Assembly (NCBI RefSeq): GCF_004028635.1
Contig: NZ_RQJW01000005.1
Span: forward strand, 62,001 to 126,000
Direction of reading: 5' to 3'
Origin: Streptomyces cyaneus
GTDB lineage: Bacteria > Actinomycetota > Actinomycetes > Streptomycetales > Streptomycetaceae
DNA: 64,000 nucleotides
The translations under genes and the position numbers were made by a program. The number at the start of each line of letters is the position of its first letter. Positions within the stretch are counted from its first letter, which is position 1. Under the pieces are notes generated by a model. The model did no database searches and had not been told where the DNA came from. It was given only the letters and a program-made list of their open reading frames with translations. Positions 1 through 7,773 of this stretch are shown here, piece by piece.

Positions 1-68
1 TGCCGGCCGCCCCCCACCGGGCGCGTGACAGTCAACGTCGGTGCGCGTCCCGACAGCAAGGATCGACC

Positions 69-1574
69 ATGGCGTCCAGCCTGACGAAGGACTCGGCCCG
101 CCCGGGCACCCCCGGCTCCGAGAAGACCTTCTTCGGCCACCCCCGCGGCCTGGCCACTCTCTTCATGACCGAGATGTGGGAGCGTTTCTCCTACTACGGC
201 ATGAAGGCGCTGCTCCCGCTGTACCTGGTGGCCGACAACGGCCTCAACCTCAGCGGCGCGACCACCATCACCATCGCCTCGGTGTACGTGTCTCTCGTAT
301 ACCTGCTCACGCTGCCCGGCGGCTGGGTCGCGGACCGCATCCTCGGCCCGCGTAAGACGGTCGCCCTGGCCGGCCTGATCATCATGCTCGGCCACCTGAC
401 CCTGGCCCTGCCGTCGGCCGGCATCTTCTACGTGGGACTCGCCCTCGTCGCGATCGGCTCGGGCCTGCTGAAGGCCAACATCTCCACGATGGTCGGCCAC
501 CTCTACGACGGCCCGAACGACCCGCGCCGCGACGGTGCCTTCACCGTCTTCTACATCGGTATCAACACCGGCGCCTTCGCCGCGCCGCTGATCATCGGCA
601 CCGTCGGCGAGAAGGTCAACTGGCACCTCGGCTTCGCGCTGGCCGCGCTCGGCATGGCGCTGGGCCTGGCCCAGTTCCTGCTCGGCACCCGCCACCTGAG
701 CGCCCGCAGCGAGATCGTGCCGACCCCGATGGACGCCGTGGAGAAGCGCAACACCCTGCGCAAGGGCCTGCTGTGGCTGGCCGTGCCCGCGGTCTTCTAC
801 GCCGTCGTCGGCCTCTCCGGCCACTTCACGGAGGCCTGGGCCACGATCCCGCTCACGGTCATCGGCCTGATCGTCCCGATCTGGGTCATCGCCCGGATCA
901 AGCGGGACAAGGACCTGAGCTCCACCGAGCAGTCGAAGGTCTCGGCGTACATCTACTTCTTCGTCGCCGCGGCCGTCTTCTGGATGATCTACGACCAGGG
1001 CGCCACGACGCTGTCGCTGTTCGCCGACTCCTCGGCCGACAACCGGGTCTTCGGCTGGGAGTTCCCGGTCTCCTGGTACCAGTCGGTCAACCCGGTCCTG
1101 ATCATGGCCATCGCGCCGCTGTTCGCCTGGCTGTGGGTGTGGCTGAACCGGCGCGGCAAGGAGCCGAGCACGGCCGTGAAGTTCGCGTCCGGTCTGCTCC
1201 TGATCGGTGTGTCCTTCTTCGTGTTCCTCATCCCGCTGTCGATCGCCCAGGACGGCGAGAAGGCCGCGGCGATGTGGATCGTGGCGATCTTCTTCGTCCA
1301 GACGCTCGGTGAGCTGACGCTGTCCCCGGTGGGTCTGTCGGTCACCACGAAGATGGCGCCGGCGAAGTACGCCTCCCAGATGATGGGCGTCTGGTTCCTC
1401 GCGGTCACCGCGGGCGACTCCGTCACCGCGCTTCTGTCCGACCCGGCCGCCGGTGGCGTCGACCTCAACAAGATGAGCTTCGTCGCGCTTGAGGCCACCC
1501 TCGCCGTCATCGCCGGTGCCGCGGTGTGGATGTACCGCAAGAAGGTCAAGGCGCTCATGGGCGACGTGCGCTAG
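69..1574 (+). CDS. POT/PTR family proton-dependent oligopeptide transporter
   Basis: 501 residues, an integral membrane symporter expected to take up di- and tripeptides with protons. The N-terminus has the POT signature: GHPRGLATLFMTEMWERFSYYGMKALL around residues 22-48 carries the ExxERFxYYG motif (written here only to locate it: key residues E, E, R, F, Y, Y, G). The second PTR signature, FYIGINTGAFAAPL, lies near residue 160. About 12-14 hydrophobic segments are visible. Length is normal for bacterial POT proteins. The ATG at 69 follows AAGGATCGACC, a usable ribosome binding site. It is a single-gene unit closed by a strong hairpin at 1597-1636. Substrate range cannot be read from sequence. 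Confidence 0.93.
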   Translation: MASSLTKDSARPGTPGSEKTFFGHPRGLATLFMTEMWERFSYYGMKALLPLYLVADNGLNLSGATTITIASVYVSLVYLLTLPGGWVADRILGPRKTVALAGLIIMLGHLTLALPSAGIFYVGLALVAIGSGLLKANISTMVGHLYDGPNDPRRDGAFTVFYIGINTGAFAAPLIIGTVGEKVNWHLGFALAALGMALGLAQFLLGTRHLSARSEIVPTPMDAVEKRNTLRKGLLWLAVPAVFYAVVGLSGHFTEAWATIPLTVIGLIVPIWVIARIKRDKDLSSTEQSKVSAYIYFFVAAAVFWMIYDQGATTLSLFADSSADNRVFGWEFPVSWYQSVNPVLIMAIAPLFAWLWVWLNRRGKEPSTAVKFASGLLLIGVSFFVFLIPLSIAQDGEKAAAMWIVAIFFVQTLGELTLSPVGLSVTTKMAPAKYASQMMGVWFLAVTAGDSVTALLSDPAAGGVDLNKMSFVALEATLAVIAGAAVWMYRKKVKALMGDVR

Positions 1575-1596
1575 CGCCTGCGGCTGAGCTGAGCGG

Positions 1597-1636
1597 ACGG
1601 AGGCCGTCGCACTCGTGTGGGTGCGACGGCCTCCGT
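1597..1636 (+). terminator. Rho-independent-type hairpin after the POT gene
   Basis: A perfect 16-bp stem (ACGGAGGCCGTCGCAC at 1597-1612 with its complement at 1621-1636) closes an 8-nt loop, starting 22 bases after the transporter stop. It also lies just downstream of the leftward DUF397 gene, so it may stop both transcripts. There is no long U-tract, as is usual in Streptomyces. Confidence 0.8.
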
Positions 1637-1651
1637 GTTGTGCGGGTCAGG

Positions 1652-1870
1652 TCAGTTCGACAGCTCGCCGTGCCGTACGGCCGTGACGAAGGACGCCCAC
1701 GCGGTCGCCGGGAGGATCAGGGCGGGGCCGTGGGGGTTCTTGGAGTCTCGGACGGGGACGAGGGGGGCGGCAGTGAGGAAGTCGTCGGAGACCTCGATGC
1801 AGTTACCGCCGTCAGGGTTGCTGTAGCTGCTCTTGCGCCACGTCACGCCGTTCAGGTCGATGGATCGCAC
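1652..1870 (-). CDS. DUF397 family small protein
   Basis: 72 residues. The DUF397 hallmarks are clear: WRKSSYSNPDGGNCIEV near the N-terminus and VRDSKNPHGPAL in the middle, ending in a W-x-F-V segment. DUF397 proteins almost always accompany a helix-turn-helix/DUF5753 regulator, and in the abaA/whiJ-type loci such pairs influence development and antibiotic production. The GTG start at 1870 lies inside the 3' end of the upstream regulator (19-bp overlap, other frame) and has a GGAGGA ribosome binding site inside that gene, so the two are translationally linked. Molecular function is unknown. Confidence 0.85.
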   Translation of the reverse strand: MRSIDLNGVTWRKSSYSNPDGGNCIEVSDDFLTAAPLVPVRDSKNPHGPALILPATAWASFVTAVRHGELSN

Positions 1871-2694
1871 GGTGCTTCCTCCAGCATCTGCCCGATGAAC
1901 TTCAGCGACTCGGCCGGGGACAACGCCAGGTCACGCATCGAATCGTACGCACGTTGCAGCCGGTCAACCTCCCTACTTTCCTGGACAAGTTCGCCGTGAT
2001 ACGCGGTCTCGGTGTAGGCCACGGTTCGACCGTCCTGCAGCTTGAGGAACATCACGTCAGTCCCGACCAAGCCGTGCAGACCGGAGCTTTGCGGTAGCAC
2101 CTGGAGCGTGATGTTCGGGCGCTCGGCCACCTCCGCGAGATACTCAAGCTGCTCCCGCCAAGCCCCGGCGTCTCTCGGCGGTGTGCGCAGCGTCGCCTCG
2201 GCCAGGATGGCGCGAAACGGCGGGGCATCCTCACCCATCAGCAGCGCCCGACGGCCCAGCCGTGCGTCCACCTGTTTGGCGAGCTCCTCGCCCTTGATCC
2301 CGCCTGTCGTGAGCACCTCCTGCACGTACCCTGCCGTCTGAAGCAGACCCGGCAGGACACTCACGGAGAACTGCCACAAGCCCACCGCCTCGGCCTCCAG
2401 CAGCATGTACCTCCGGTACTGCTCCTTGAACTGCGTCGGGTCCCCCACCGCCAGCTCCCACAACGCCAGCAACAGCCCCGGCGTCCCGTAGAACTCGTCC
2501 AGCGCCTGGGCCACCTCAGGGCTCCCCAGCGTCTGGCCCCTCTCCAGCTTCCCCAGCGTCGACCAGTCCCAGCCCAGTTCATCGGCGAGCTCCCGCAAGG
2601 TGAGCCCTCTCCCCTCCCGCAGCCGCCGCACCTCCTCCGCGTACCTCAATCGCGGCTCATGGCTCCGGCTCGTCACTGTCCGTCGCTGCGGCAC
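1852..2694 (-). CDS. XRE-type helix-turn-helix regulator with DUF5753 domain
   Basis: 280 residues. Residues about 15-70 form an XRE helix-turn-helix (RRLREGRGLTLRELADELG, then STLGKLERG). The rest matches the DUF5753 ligand-like domain common in actinobacteria, with FKEQYRRYMLLEAEA, the conserved SVLPGLLQTAGYVQ, and VLPQSSGLHGLVG. It is probably a DNA-binding regulator working with the overlapping DUF397 protein. It faces three tiny genes across a 192-bp divergent promoter region (2695-2886), so it may control them. Target and ligand are unknown. Confidence 0.9.
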   Translation of the reverse strand: MPQRRTVTSRSHEPRLRYAEEVRRLREGRGLTLRELADELGWDWSTLGKLERGQTLGSPEVAQALDEFYGTPGLLLALWELAVGDPTQFKEQYRRYMLLEAEAVGLWQFSVSVLPGLLQTAGYVQEVLTTGGIKGEELAKQVDARLGRRALLMGEDAPPFRAILAEATLRTPPRDAGAWREQLEYLAEVAERPNITLQVLPQSSGLHGLVGTDVMFLKLQDGRTVAYTETAYHGELVQESREVDRLQRAYDSMRDLALSPAESLKFIGQMLEEAPCDPST

Positions 2695-2886
2695 CCTGTC
2701 TCCCCCTCCGCCGGGTTGTGGAATTTGTGGAATTTGGAGTGCCGAACGTGGAACTAGCGCGTCTCAGCAGCCTTTTCGCGTCCCCGGCACGGCATGCTCG
2801 TACCTGCACCACCTGAACACGCAGCGTAATCCAGCGAATGCGTGCAGCACAGGCGTTCCTCGGAAGCGAACCTCAAGGAGTGAGCC

Positions 2887-3042
2887 ATGACGGCCACGTC
2901 TCTCCCCCGCGTCCCCCGACTCCCCCGCCGCACGCGCCCGAACCGCTCGTCCGTCACCTGGACGCCGCCCGGCGGCTGGGCGCGGCCTACGCCCACCGTG
3001 CTGCGCGCGATGGAGTCGGCGCTCGAGCGGTGGTCCGCGTGA
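2887..3042 (+). CDS. Small basic protein, first gene of a three-gene mini-operon
   Basis: 51 residues, Arg- and Pro-rich at the N-terminus (MTATSLPRVPRLPRRTRPN), with a C-terminal segment TPTVLRAMESALERWSA that could be a short amphipathic helix. The ATG has a near-ideal AAGGAG site six bases upstream, the best translation signal in this part of the window, which supports a real gene despite its size. Its stop overlaps the GTG of the next gene (GTGA). No family recognised. It is divergent from the XRE/DUF397 pair, and such tiny genes are often found beside these regulators in Streptomyces. Confidence 0.65.
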   Translation: MTATSLPRVPRLPRRTRPNRSSVTWTPPGGWARPTPTVLRAMESALERWSA

Positions 3043-3215
3043 CCGCGCGCACGGCATGGGTGGCGGCGCCCCCGCCGCCGCCCGCCTGTGACGTGTGCGG
3101 GGCGTTACTGGCCCAGCGGGACGCGGCGAGAGAGGCGGGCCGGACCGCCGAAGCAGGCGCCTGCGAACGGGAGTTGCGGGAGCACTGGAGCGTCGGACGG
3201 GGGTGCGCGCCGTGA
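3039..3215 (+). CDS. Small CxxC protein with a TTA codon
   Basis: 58 residues. A Pro run (residues 11-15) is followed by C17-D-V-C20, a potential metal-binding knuckle; a helix-prone segment rich in Ala, Arg and Glu contains a further Cys, with a His just after it and another Cys near the end. It starts with GTG overlapping the previous stop and ends overlapping the next GTG, so all three mini-genes are translationally coupled. Codon 23 (3105-3107) is TTA, the rare leucine codon read only by the bldA tRNA, which is encoded at 43069-43152 of this window. Translation here, and perhaps of the coupled gene after it, is therefore predicted to be development-dependent. No family recognised. Confidence 0.65.
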   Translation: MTARTAWVAAPPPPPACDVCGALLAQRDAAREAGRTAEAGACERELREHWSVGRGCAP

Positions 3216-3397
3216 CCCAGCCGCCGCCGTACCCCTCGTTCGACGTGAGCCGCTCACCGGTCCCCGTGGACGGCTGCGAGCCCTGCCGGAAACTCGCGGC
3301 ACGACGGGCCGCGGCACGCAAGGCGTACGACCACAGCGCGGTGGCCGACGCGAACGTGCTGATGCGGACGCATCTACGGGTGGACCACGGCAGGTGA
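3212..3397 (+). CDS. Small CxxC/HxxxxH putative zinc-knuckle protein
   Basis: 61 residues. C22-E-P-C25 and H54-x4-H59 could together bind one zinc ion; between them is a basic helix (RKLAARRAAARKAYDH). The GTG start overlaps the stop of the preceding gene (GTGA). The CxxC and C-terminal HLRVDH features make it look like a miniature nucleic-acid- or protein-binding module. Function unknown. It ends 86 bases before the convergent end of the surface-protein operon. Confidence 0.65.
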   Translation: MTQPPPYPSFDVSRSPVPVDGCEPCRKLAARRAAARKAYDHSAVADANVLMRTHLRVDHGR

Positions 3398-3483
3398 GGA
3401 GGCGGCGGCGCCTCGGCCGGCGTGCAAGCGCGGCACGTCGGCCGAGGCGGTGGGTGCTGGGCGCTGGGCACTGGGCGCTGGGG

Positions 3484-4884
3484 CTAACGCAGGCGACGCC
3501 CAGGCATGAAGGTGAACACCGCTCCCCCCAGGAGCAGTGCCGTCCCCGCCACCAGAGCGAGGGCCTTCAGCGAGCCGTGGTCCTCGGCGCCCGTCGCCGC
3601 CAGGCCGCCGTCCGTCGACGAACCGCCCGCCGAACCGCCGGTCGAGCTGCCCGCCGAGCCGCCGCCGGACGCGCCGCTCGCCTGCTCGGTCGTGTCCAGC
3701 GTCAAGGACACCTCCGTCTTGGCCGGCGTGCAGGTCGTCGTCGTACCCAGGGCCTCGATGGTCAGGACTCCCGGGGAGAGTGTCGACTCGCCGCTCGCGC
3801 CCGGCTTGTACGTGCCCGTCAGGTCCGGGATCTCGATCGGCTCGCCCGACTTGATGTCCTCGGAGTTGGTCGGGCCCTCGACATGGACCGTGCCCTTGTC
3901 GGAGCCGCCCAGGACGACCTCCATGGACGGCTTGACCGAGTCCTTGGGGATGTCGGCGGGGCTGTCCATCACCGACTTCTTGAACTGGACCGTCAGGTCG
4001 AAGCTGCCGCCGTCCTTCTTGGCGTTGATCTGGACCGGCGAGGTCGCTTCCTTGTCGCCGATGGGCGTCTTGCACTTGTACGGGACCTGGACCTCCTTGC
4101 CGGTGAAGTCGGTCTGGCCGCCGTCACCGCCCCCGCCACCGGTGCTCGAACCGCCGGTGTCCCCGCCCGTCTCGCTCTCACTCGGCGTGGGGCTGGAGGG
4201 GCTCGATGACCCCGTAGGCAGACCTGTCGGCAGGTCCGTCGGCACACTGGTGGGCAGCGTCGGCACGACCGTCGGCAACCCTCCCGTCGTACCGCCCGAA
4301 CTCCCGCCCCCGTCCGTCACCTTGATGGTCGCAGCCGACTTCACCGTCTCCTTCGGCGTGCACTTGGTGTCCGTGGAGATCGGCTTGTTGACGTTGATGT
4401 TGTACGCGTCCGGCGTCAGGGTCACCTCGCCCGGCGCCGTCAGCTTCAGCTTGCCCTTCATGTCGGACAGCTTCATGTCGCTGTTCTTGGGGATCGGCGG
4501 GTTCTGCCGCGGCCCCTCCATGGCGATGGCGGCCGTCTGCGCACCGGCCGCCTTCAGCGTCCCCGTCGGCTGGACCGTGTCCTGCCCGAGGTCGAGGATG
4601 TTCGGGTTCTTCGACGCCGCCTGGACGAACTTCCAGACGATCTCCACCTCGTCGCCGACCTTCGCCTCCGCGGGCGCGGTGATCTCCACCTTGGTCGTGC
4701 CCTGGACCGGCGGCAGCCCGGAGATGGCGGGCGGGATGCACTCGGTCGCGTACGACACCTCGGCGGCCTGAGCGGGCGCGGCGGACACGCCGAGCAGGAT
4801 GCCCGCGCCGCCGAGCATCAGGGCGACGCCCGCCGCGCCACCTCTTCTCGGGCTTGCCGGTGTGACTCTCCTTCGCTTGCTCAC
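3484..4884 (-). CDS. Secreted cell-wall-anchored protein with LAATG sorting signal
   Basis: 466 residues, last gene of a four-gene surface operon. I choose the GTG at 4884 (VSKRRRV), which overlaps the upstream stop and follows GGAAGGGA; it gives a normal signal peptide with a basic start and a hydrophobic core ending near AQAA. Two beta-rich domains follow. A Ser/Thr/Pro/Gly linker joins them, and the second (YKCKTPIGDKEATSP to TTTTCTP) is clearly homologous to the whole exported domain of the first gene of the operon (6942-7622). The C-terminus, GGLAATGAED plus a hydrophobic stretch and RRLR, is a sorting signal of the LAxTG type used by class E sortases in Streptomyces. Conserved Cys pairs suggest disulfides. 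Role unknown, probably structural or adhesive. Confidence 0.8.
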   Translation of the reverse strand: MSKRRRVTPASPRRGGAAGVALMLGGAGILLGVSAAPAQAAEVSYATECIPPAISGLPPVQGTTKVEITAPAEAKVGDEVEIVWKFVQAASKNPNILDLGQDTVQPTGTLKAAGAQTAAIAMEGPRQNPPIPKNSDMKLSDMKGKLKLTAPGEVTLTPDAYNINVNKPISTDTKCTPKETVKSAATIKVTDGGGSSGGTTGGLPTVVPTLPTSVPTDLPTGLPTGSSSPSSPTPSESETGGDTGGSSTGGGGGDGGQTDFTGKEVQVPYKCKTPIGDKEATSPVQINAKKDGGSFDLTVQFKKSVMDSPADIPKDSVKPSMEVVLGGSDKGTVHVEGPTNSEDIKSGEPIEIPDLTGTYKPGASGESTLSPGVLTIEALGTTTTCTPAKTEVSLTLDTTEQASGASGGGSAGSSTGGSAGGSSTDGGLAATGAEDHGSLKALALVAGTALLLGGAVFTFMPGRRLR

Positions 4885-5984
4885 GGGGGTCCCTTCCTGG
4901 TCGGAGCCGCAGGACCCGTAGGACTCGTACGACTCGTCGGGCTGTCGTCGTCGTGCGGTGCGGAGAGCCGACCGGCCGTGCCCGGGTCGTTGTCCGGGGT
5001 GAACCACGGCAGGGTCGAGGGGGCGGAAGAGGCGTGCATCGCCTCTTCGCGGGGCTTCAACCCCGGGATGCGCAGGGCGACTTCAGGCAGGCGGAAGCCG
5101 CGGCGGCGGGCGCTCTGCCGCGGCCGTACCCGGTCCACCACCGCCATCCCGACGCGGAACAACGCCGCCGGTACGACCAGACAGACCAGGACCCAGAACA
5201 GCGTCACGCCCCAGGGCCGGCCCACGCCCCAGGGCTGTTCGGCCATCACCTTGCCGCCGTACTTCAGGGAGACGGTGTAGCCGCCGTGCGCCCCGGCGGC
5301 GAGCTCCACCGGCAGCTCGATCCGCGCCTTCCTGCCGGGCTCGATCGTGCCGCGCCACTGCTGCTCCTCCCACTGGGGGGCGAACACGCCATGGGAGGTG
5401 CCGACCTGGAAGACCGGGTTCTTCACGGCGGAGGTGCCCACATTGCCGACGGTGAAGACGAGCGTCCGCGCCGGCGGTGCGCCGAACCACGTCAGCAGGC
5501 CGCCGGCGCCCTCCAGCCGGGTGTCCGTGAGCACCGACAGGCGCCCGCCCGTCGGCTCCGCGGGCAGCGGCTCGACGGCGTGCCCAGCCACCTGGAAGAT
5601 CGCGTCGGCCTCGGCCTTCGCCCCGGTGGCGGTCGCCACGTGCACCACGCACGGACACGGCACGGGCGGCTCGGCCACCGGCAGCTTCCGGCTGAAGCGC
5701 CCCTCGGCATCCGTCGTCACGGCCCTGCCGTCCGCGTTGGCACAGGAGTTGGTGCCACCGGTCACGCCGGTCGACGGCACGGACTGGCCGCAGATCAGGA
5801 TCATCAGCAACGTGCGCGGCCGCCAGCCACTGCCGGTCACGGTGATCGAACCGCCCGTCCCCGCCTGGGACTTGGACAGCTTCACGGTGGGCGGCCCGTC
5901 CGCCGCCGAAACGCTCACGGCCGCCGCCGGCGACAGCAGCGCCAGCACGGCCAGCAACGCCGCGATCCGCACCCTGGCGTTCAC
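4881..5984 (-). CDS. Secreted Ig-like protein with C-terminal membrane anchor
   Basis: 367 residues. It has an N-terminal signal peptide (MNARVRIAALLAVLALLSPAA), then a beta-sandwich-like region beginning VKLSKSQAGTGGSITVTGSGW, with several Cys including PCPCVVHV. A second region follows (TLVFTVGNVGTSAVKNPVFQVG) that resembles a domain of unknown function with CARDB/Ig character. A single membrane segment (VTLFWVLVCLVVPAALFRVGM) lies near residue 280 and a Pro/Thr-rich cytoplasmic tail follows. It is coupled to both neighbours by four-base overlaps. It looks like the membrane partner of the sorted surface proteins in this operon. No family assignment is certain. Confidence 0.75.
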   Translation of the reverse strand: MNARVRIAALLAVLALLSPAAAVSVSAADGPPTVKLSKSQAGTGGSITVTGSGWRPRTLLMILICGQSVPSTGVTGGTNSCANADGRAVTTDAEGRFSRKLPVAEPPVPCPCVVHVATATGAKAEADAIFQVAGHAVEPLPAEPTGGRLSVLTDTRLEGAGGLLTWFGAPPARTLVFTVGNVGTSAVKNPVFQVGTSHGVFAPQWEEQQWRGTIEPGRKARIELPVELAAGAHGGYTVSLKYGGKVMAEQPWGVGRPWGVTLFWVLVCLVVPAALFRVGMAVVDRVRPRQSARRRGFRLPEVALRIPGLKPREEAMHASSAPSTLPWFTPDNDPGTAGRLSAPHDDDSPTSRTSPTGPAAPTRKGPP

Positions 5985-6910
5985 GTCCCCGCTCCCGTCA
6001 ACTCGGTTGGCCGCAGTGCCCGTTCGGCCCTGTCCCGTTCGGCCCTGTCCCGTTCGGCTCCGTCCCGTTCGGCTTCGTCCCGTTCGGCTTCGTCCCGTTC
6101 GGCTTCGTCCCGTTCGCCGTCGTACGGCTTACGGCGCCTTCGATGCCGTACGGCGAACAAGGCGCCCGCGGTCGCCAGTGCCCCCGCGACGCCCGCCACC
6201 CCGCCCCACGGCACGAACCTCACCGATGTCTGAGCCGTGTCGCTCGCGCCGCCCGCCGCCGTCACCGTCAGCCGTACGTCGACCGCGTCGAGCGCGGGCC
6301 GGTCGGGCCACGGCTCGGTGAGCTCGGTGCGGCTGCCCGGGGGCAGATCGACGGGGAGCGGGCGCGGGGCACGGTCGAGGAGGCGGCCGAGGACACCGTC
6401 GGCGCGCACCGCGAGCGTCGGGGCGAGGGCGGTCGTACCCCGGTTGACCAGCTCGTATGTGATGCCCTCGGCGCGCACCGCGACATGCTCGACGGTGAGC
6501 GCGGACAGTTCGGGGCCGGTGACACGGAGGCGGAGCGGGACGGTCTGCGTGCGGCCGTCGGTGTCGCGGGCGATGATCCCGGCGGAGCGGTCACCGGGGG
6601 CCGTGCCCGCCCCGACGGTCACCGTGAACGGGACCTCGGCGCGGGTGCGGGCCGGTATCCGTACCCGGCTCTCGGCGAAGGCGATCGGGACGCCGGTGCC
6701 GTGCAGCCGTACGGTGACCGGTTCGCGGCCCGGGTTCGTCAAGGACACCGTGTCCTGCAGCAAGGCCCCCGCCTCACCCTCGGCGTAGAAGGACGGCCGC
6801 CCGCCGCCGGAGGGCGCGACGGACCAGCCCTCGGCGGCGGTCGCCGTGGGGGCGGCGGCGACCAGCAGAGCCAGCAGGGACAGGCACAGGACACGGGCAG
6901 CTGACGACAT
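5981..6910 (-). CDS. Membrane-anchored DUF916-like (WxL-interacting-type) protein
   Basis: 309 residues: signal peptide to about residue 26; a beta-sandwich with the pattern DTVSLTNPGREPVTVRL and VPFTVTVGAGTAPGDRSAG, which recalls the DUF916 domain of Firmicute WxL-locus membrane proteins; a second beta domain; one transmembrane segment (VAGVAGALATAGALFAV); then RHRRRRK. The cytoplasmic tail is a run of five-residue AERDE/AERDR repeats. The stop overlaps the next start (ATGA-type coupling at 5981-5984). DUF916 membership is my inference from pattern, not a search. Likely role: an assembly or ligand-binding partner of the sorted proteins on either side. Confidence 0.7.
   Translation of the reverse strand: MSSAARVLCLSLLALLVAAAPTATAAEGWSVAPSGGGRPSFYAEGEAGALLQDTVSLTNPGREPVTVRLHGTGVPIAFAESRVRIPARTRAEVPFTVTVGAGTAPGDRSAGIIARDTDGRTQTVPLRLRVTGPELSALTVEHVAVRAEGITYELVNRGTTALAPTLAVRADGVLGRLLDRAPRPLPVDLPPGSRTELTEPWPDRPALDAVDVRLTVTAAGGASDTAQTSVRFVPWGGVAGVAGALATAGALFAVRHRRRRKPYDGERDEAERDEAERDEAERDGAERDRAERDRAERALRPTELTGAGT
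6021..6117 (-). repeat. 15-bp tandem repeat encoding AERDE pentapeptides
   Basis: Seven tandem copies of a 15-bp unit (CGTTCGGCTTCGTCC on the + strand, starts at 6021, 6036, 6051, 6066, 6081, 6096 and 6111), in frame in the tail of the DUF916-like gene. The unit encodes A-E-R-D-E/R/G. Copy number is likely variable between strains. Confidence 0.9.
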
Positions 6911-6941
6911 CGGCGGCTCCAGCGGTGTGGGACGAGAACGG

Positions 6942-7622
6942 TCAGCGGCGCACCGCCGCCTGCCCCCTCCGCGTCAGCCACAGCGCGCCGGCCGCGCCCG
7001 CAAGCAGGACCGTGCCGCCGAGGGTGCCCAGGGCGATCGCCGAGTCCTCGGGGCCGGTCTGCGGGAGTTCGGAGCCGGAGCCTCCCTGACCGGTGCCGCT
7101 TCCCGCGCCGGCCGCCGCCGTCACGTCGAGGGTCAGTGACGGTCCGGGGCTGTTGGTGGGCGTGCACGTGGTCGTCGTGCCGAGGGCCTTGATGGTGAGC
7201 ACGGCCGCCGTGAACGTGACCTTGCCGGTCTTCTTCGGGGTGTACGTGCCCGTCAAGTCATTGATCTTGATGGGGGTGTTGGCGGGAATCTTCTCCTGGT
7301 TGGCCGGGCCGGTCACCGACATGGTGCCGCTGTCGGCGCCGCCCAGCTTGATGGTGGCGCTCGGGCTCATCGCACCCTTGCCCAGCTCGACCGGGCTGGA
7401 CGAGACGCCCTTCTGCCACGACATGGTGATCTTGTAGCCGCTGCCGCTCTTGACGCCCTTGATGTCGATGGGCGAGACGGCGCTCTTGTCGCCGATCGGC
7501 GTCTTGCAGGCGTAGTTGACGTCGACGACCTCGGCCCGGGCAGCGGGGGCGGCCATCAACACCGCCGAGCCGGCCAGGGCCGCGGCGGTCGCGAGCGCGG
7601 CGGTTCGCTTCTGCTTCGACAC
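6942..7622 (-). CDS. Secreted cell-wall-anchored protein with LPQTG sorting signal
   Basis: 226 residues, first gene of the surface operon. Signal peptide MSKQKRTAALATAAALAG to about residue 30 (AARA). One exported domain carries CKTPIGDKSAVSP near the start and IKALGTTTTCTP near the end; the two Cys probably form a disulfide. It is homologous to the C-terminal domain of the 3484-4884 protein. A Gly/Ser linker leads to SELPQTGPED, a hydrophobic span and LTRRGQAAVRR, a textbook sortase signal. Here it is LPxTG, whereas the homologue at the other end of the operon uses LAATG, so two sortases may be involved. Function unknown. Confidence 0.82.
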   Translation of the reverse strand: MSKQKRTAALATAAALAGSAVLMAAPAARAEVVDVNYACKTPIGDKSAVSPIDIKGVKSGSGYKITMSWQKGVSSSPVELGKGAMSPSATIKLGGADSGTMSVTGPANQEKIPANTPIKINDLTGTYTPKKTGKVTFTAAVLTIKALGTTTTCTPTNSPGPSLTLDVTAAAGAGSGTGQGGSGSELPQTGPEDSAIALGTLGGTVLLAGAAGALWLTRRGQAAVRR

Positions 7623-7695
7623 GATCCCCTCATTCCTGACGGCACATCAGATCGGCCGTCAAGGTACGCCCGGGGCCCTGAGGAAGGAAGACACG

Positions 7696-7729
7696 GCGCA
7701 CGCCGGAGTTGTGACGATCCGGCGTGCGC
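7696..7729 (-). terminator. Hairpin downstream of the seryl-tRNA synthetase gene
   Basis: A perfect 12-bp inverted repeat (GCGCACGCCGGA at 7696-7707 with its complement at 7718-7729) around a 10-nt loop, 45 bases past the synthetase stop on the minus strand. A shorter 7-bp inverted repeat (7754-7776) overlaps the stop codon itself. Confidence 0.65.
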
Positions 7730-7773
7730 GTGAGGGGGGTCGGGTGGAGAGGGTGACCCTCGGTAACCCAGGG

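Noticed and set aside
4953-6233. 426-codon + strand open frame across the surface operon
   Set aside because: It runs antisense across two genes and shows no domain or ribosome binding site.
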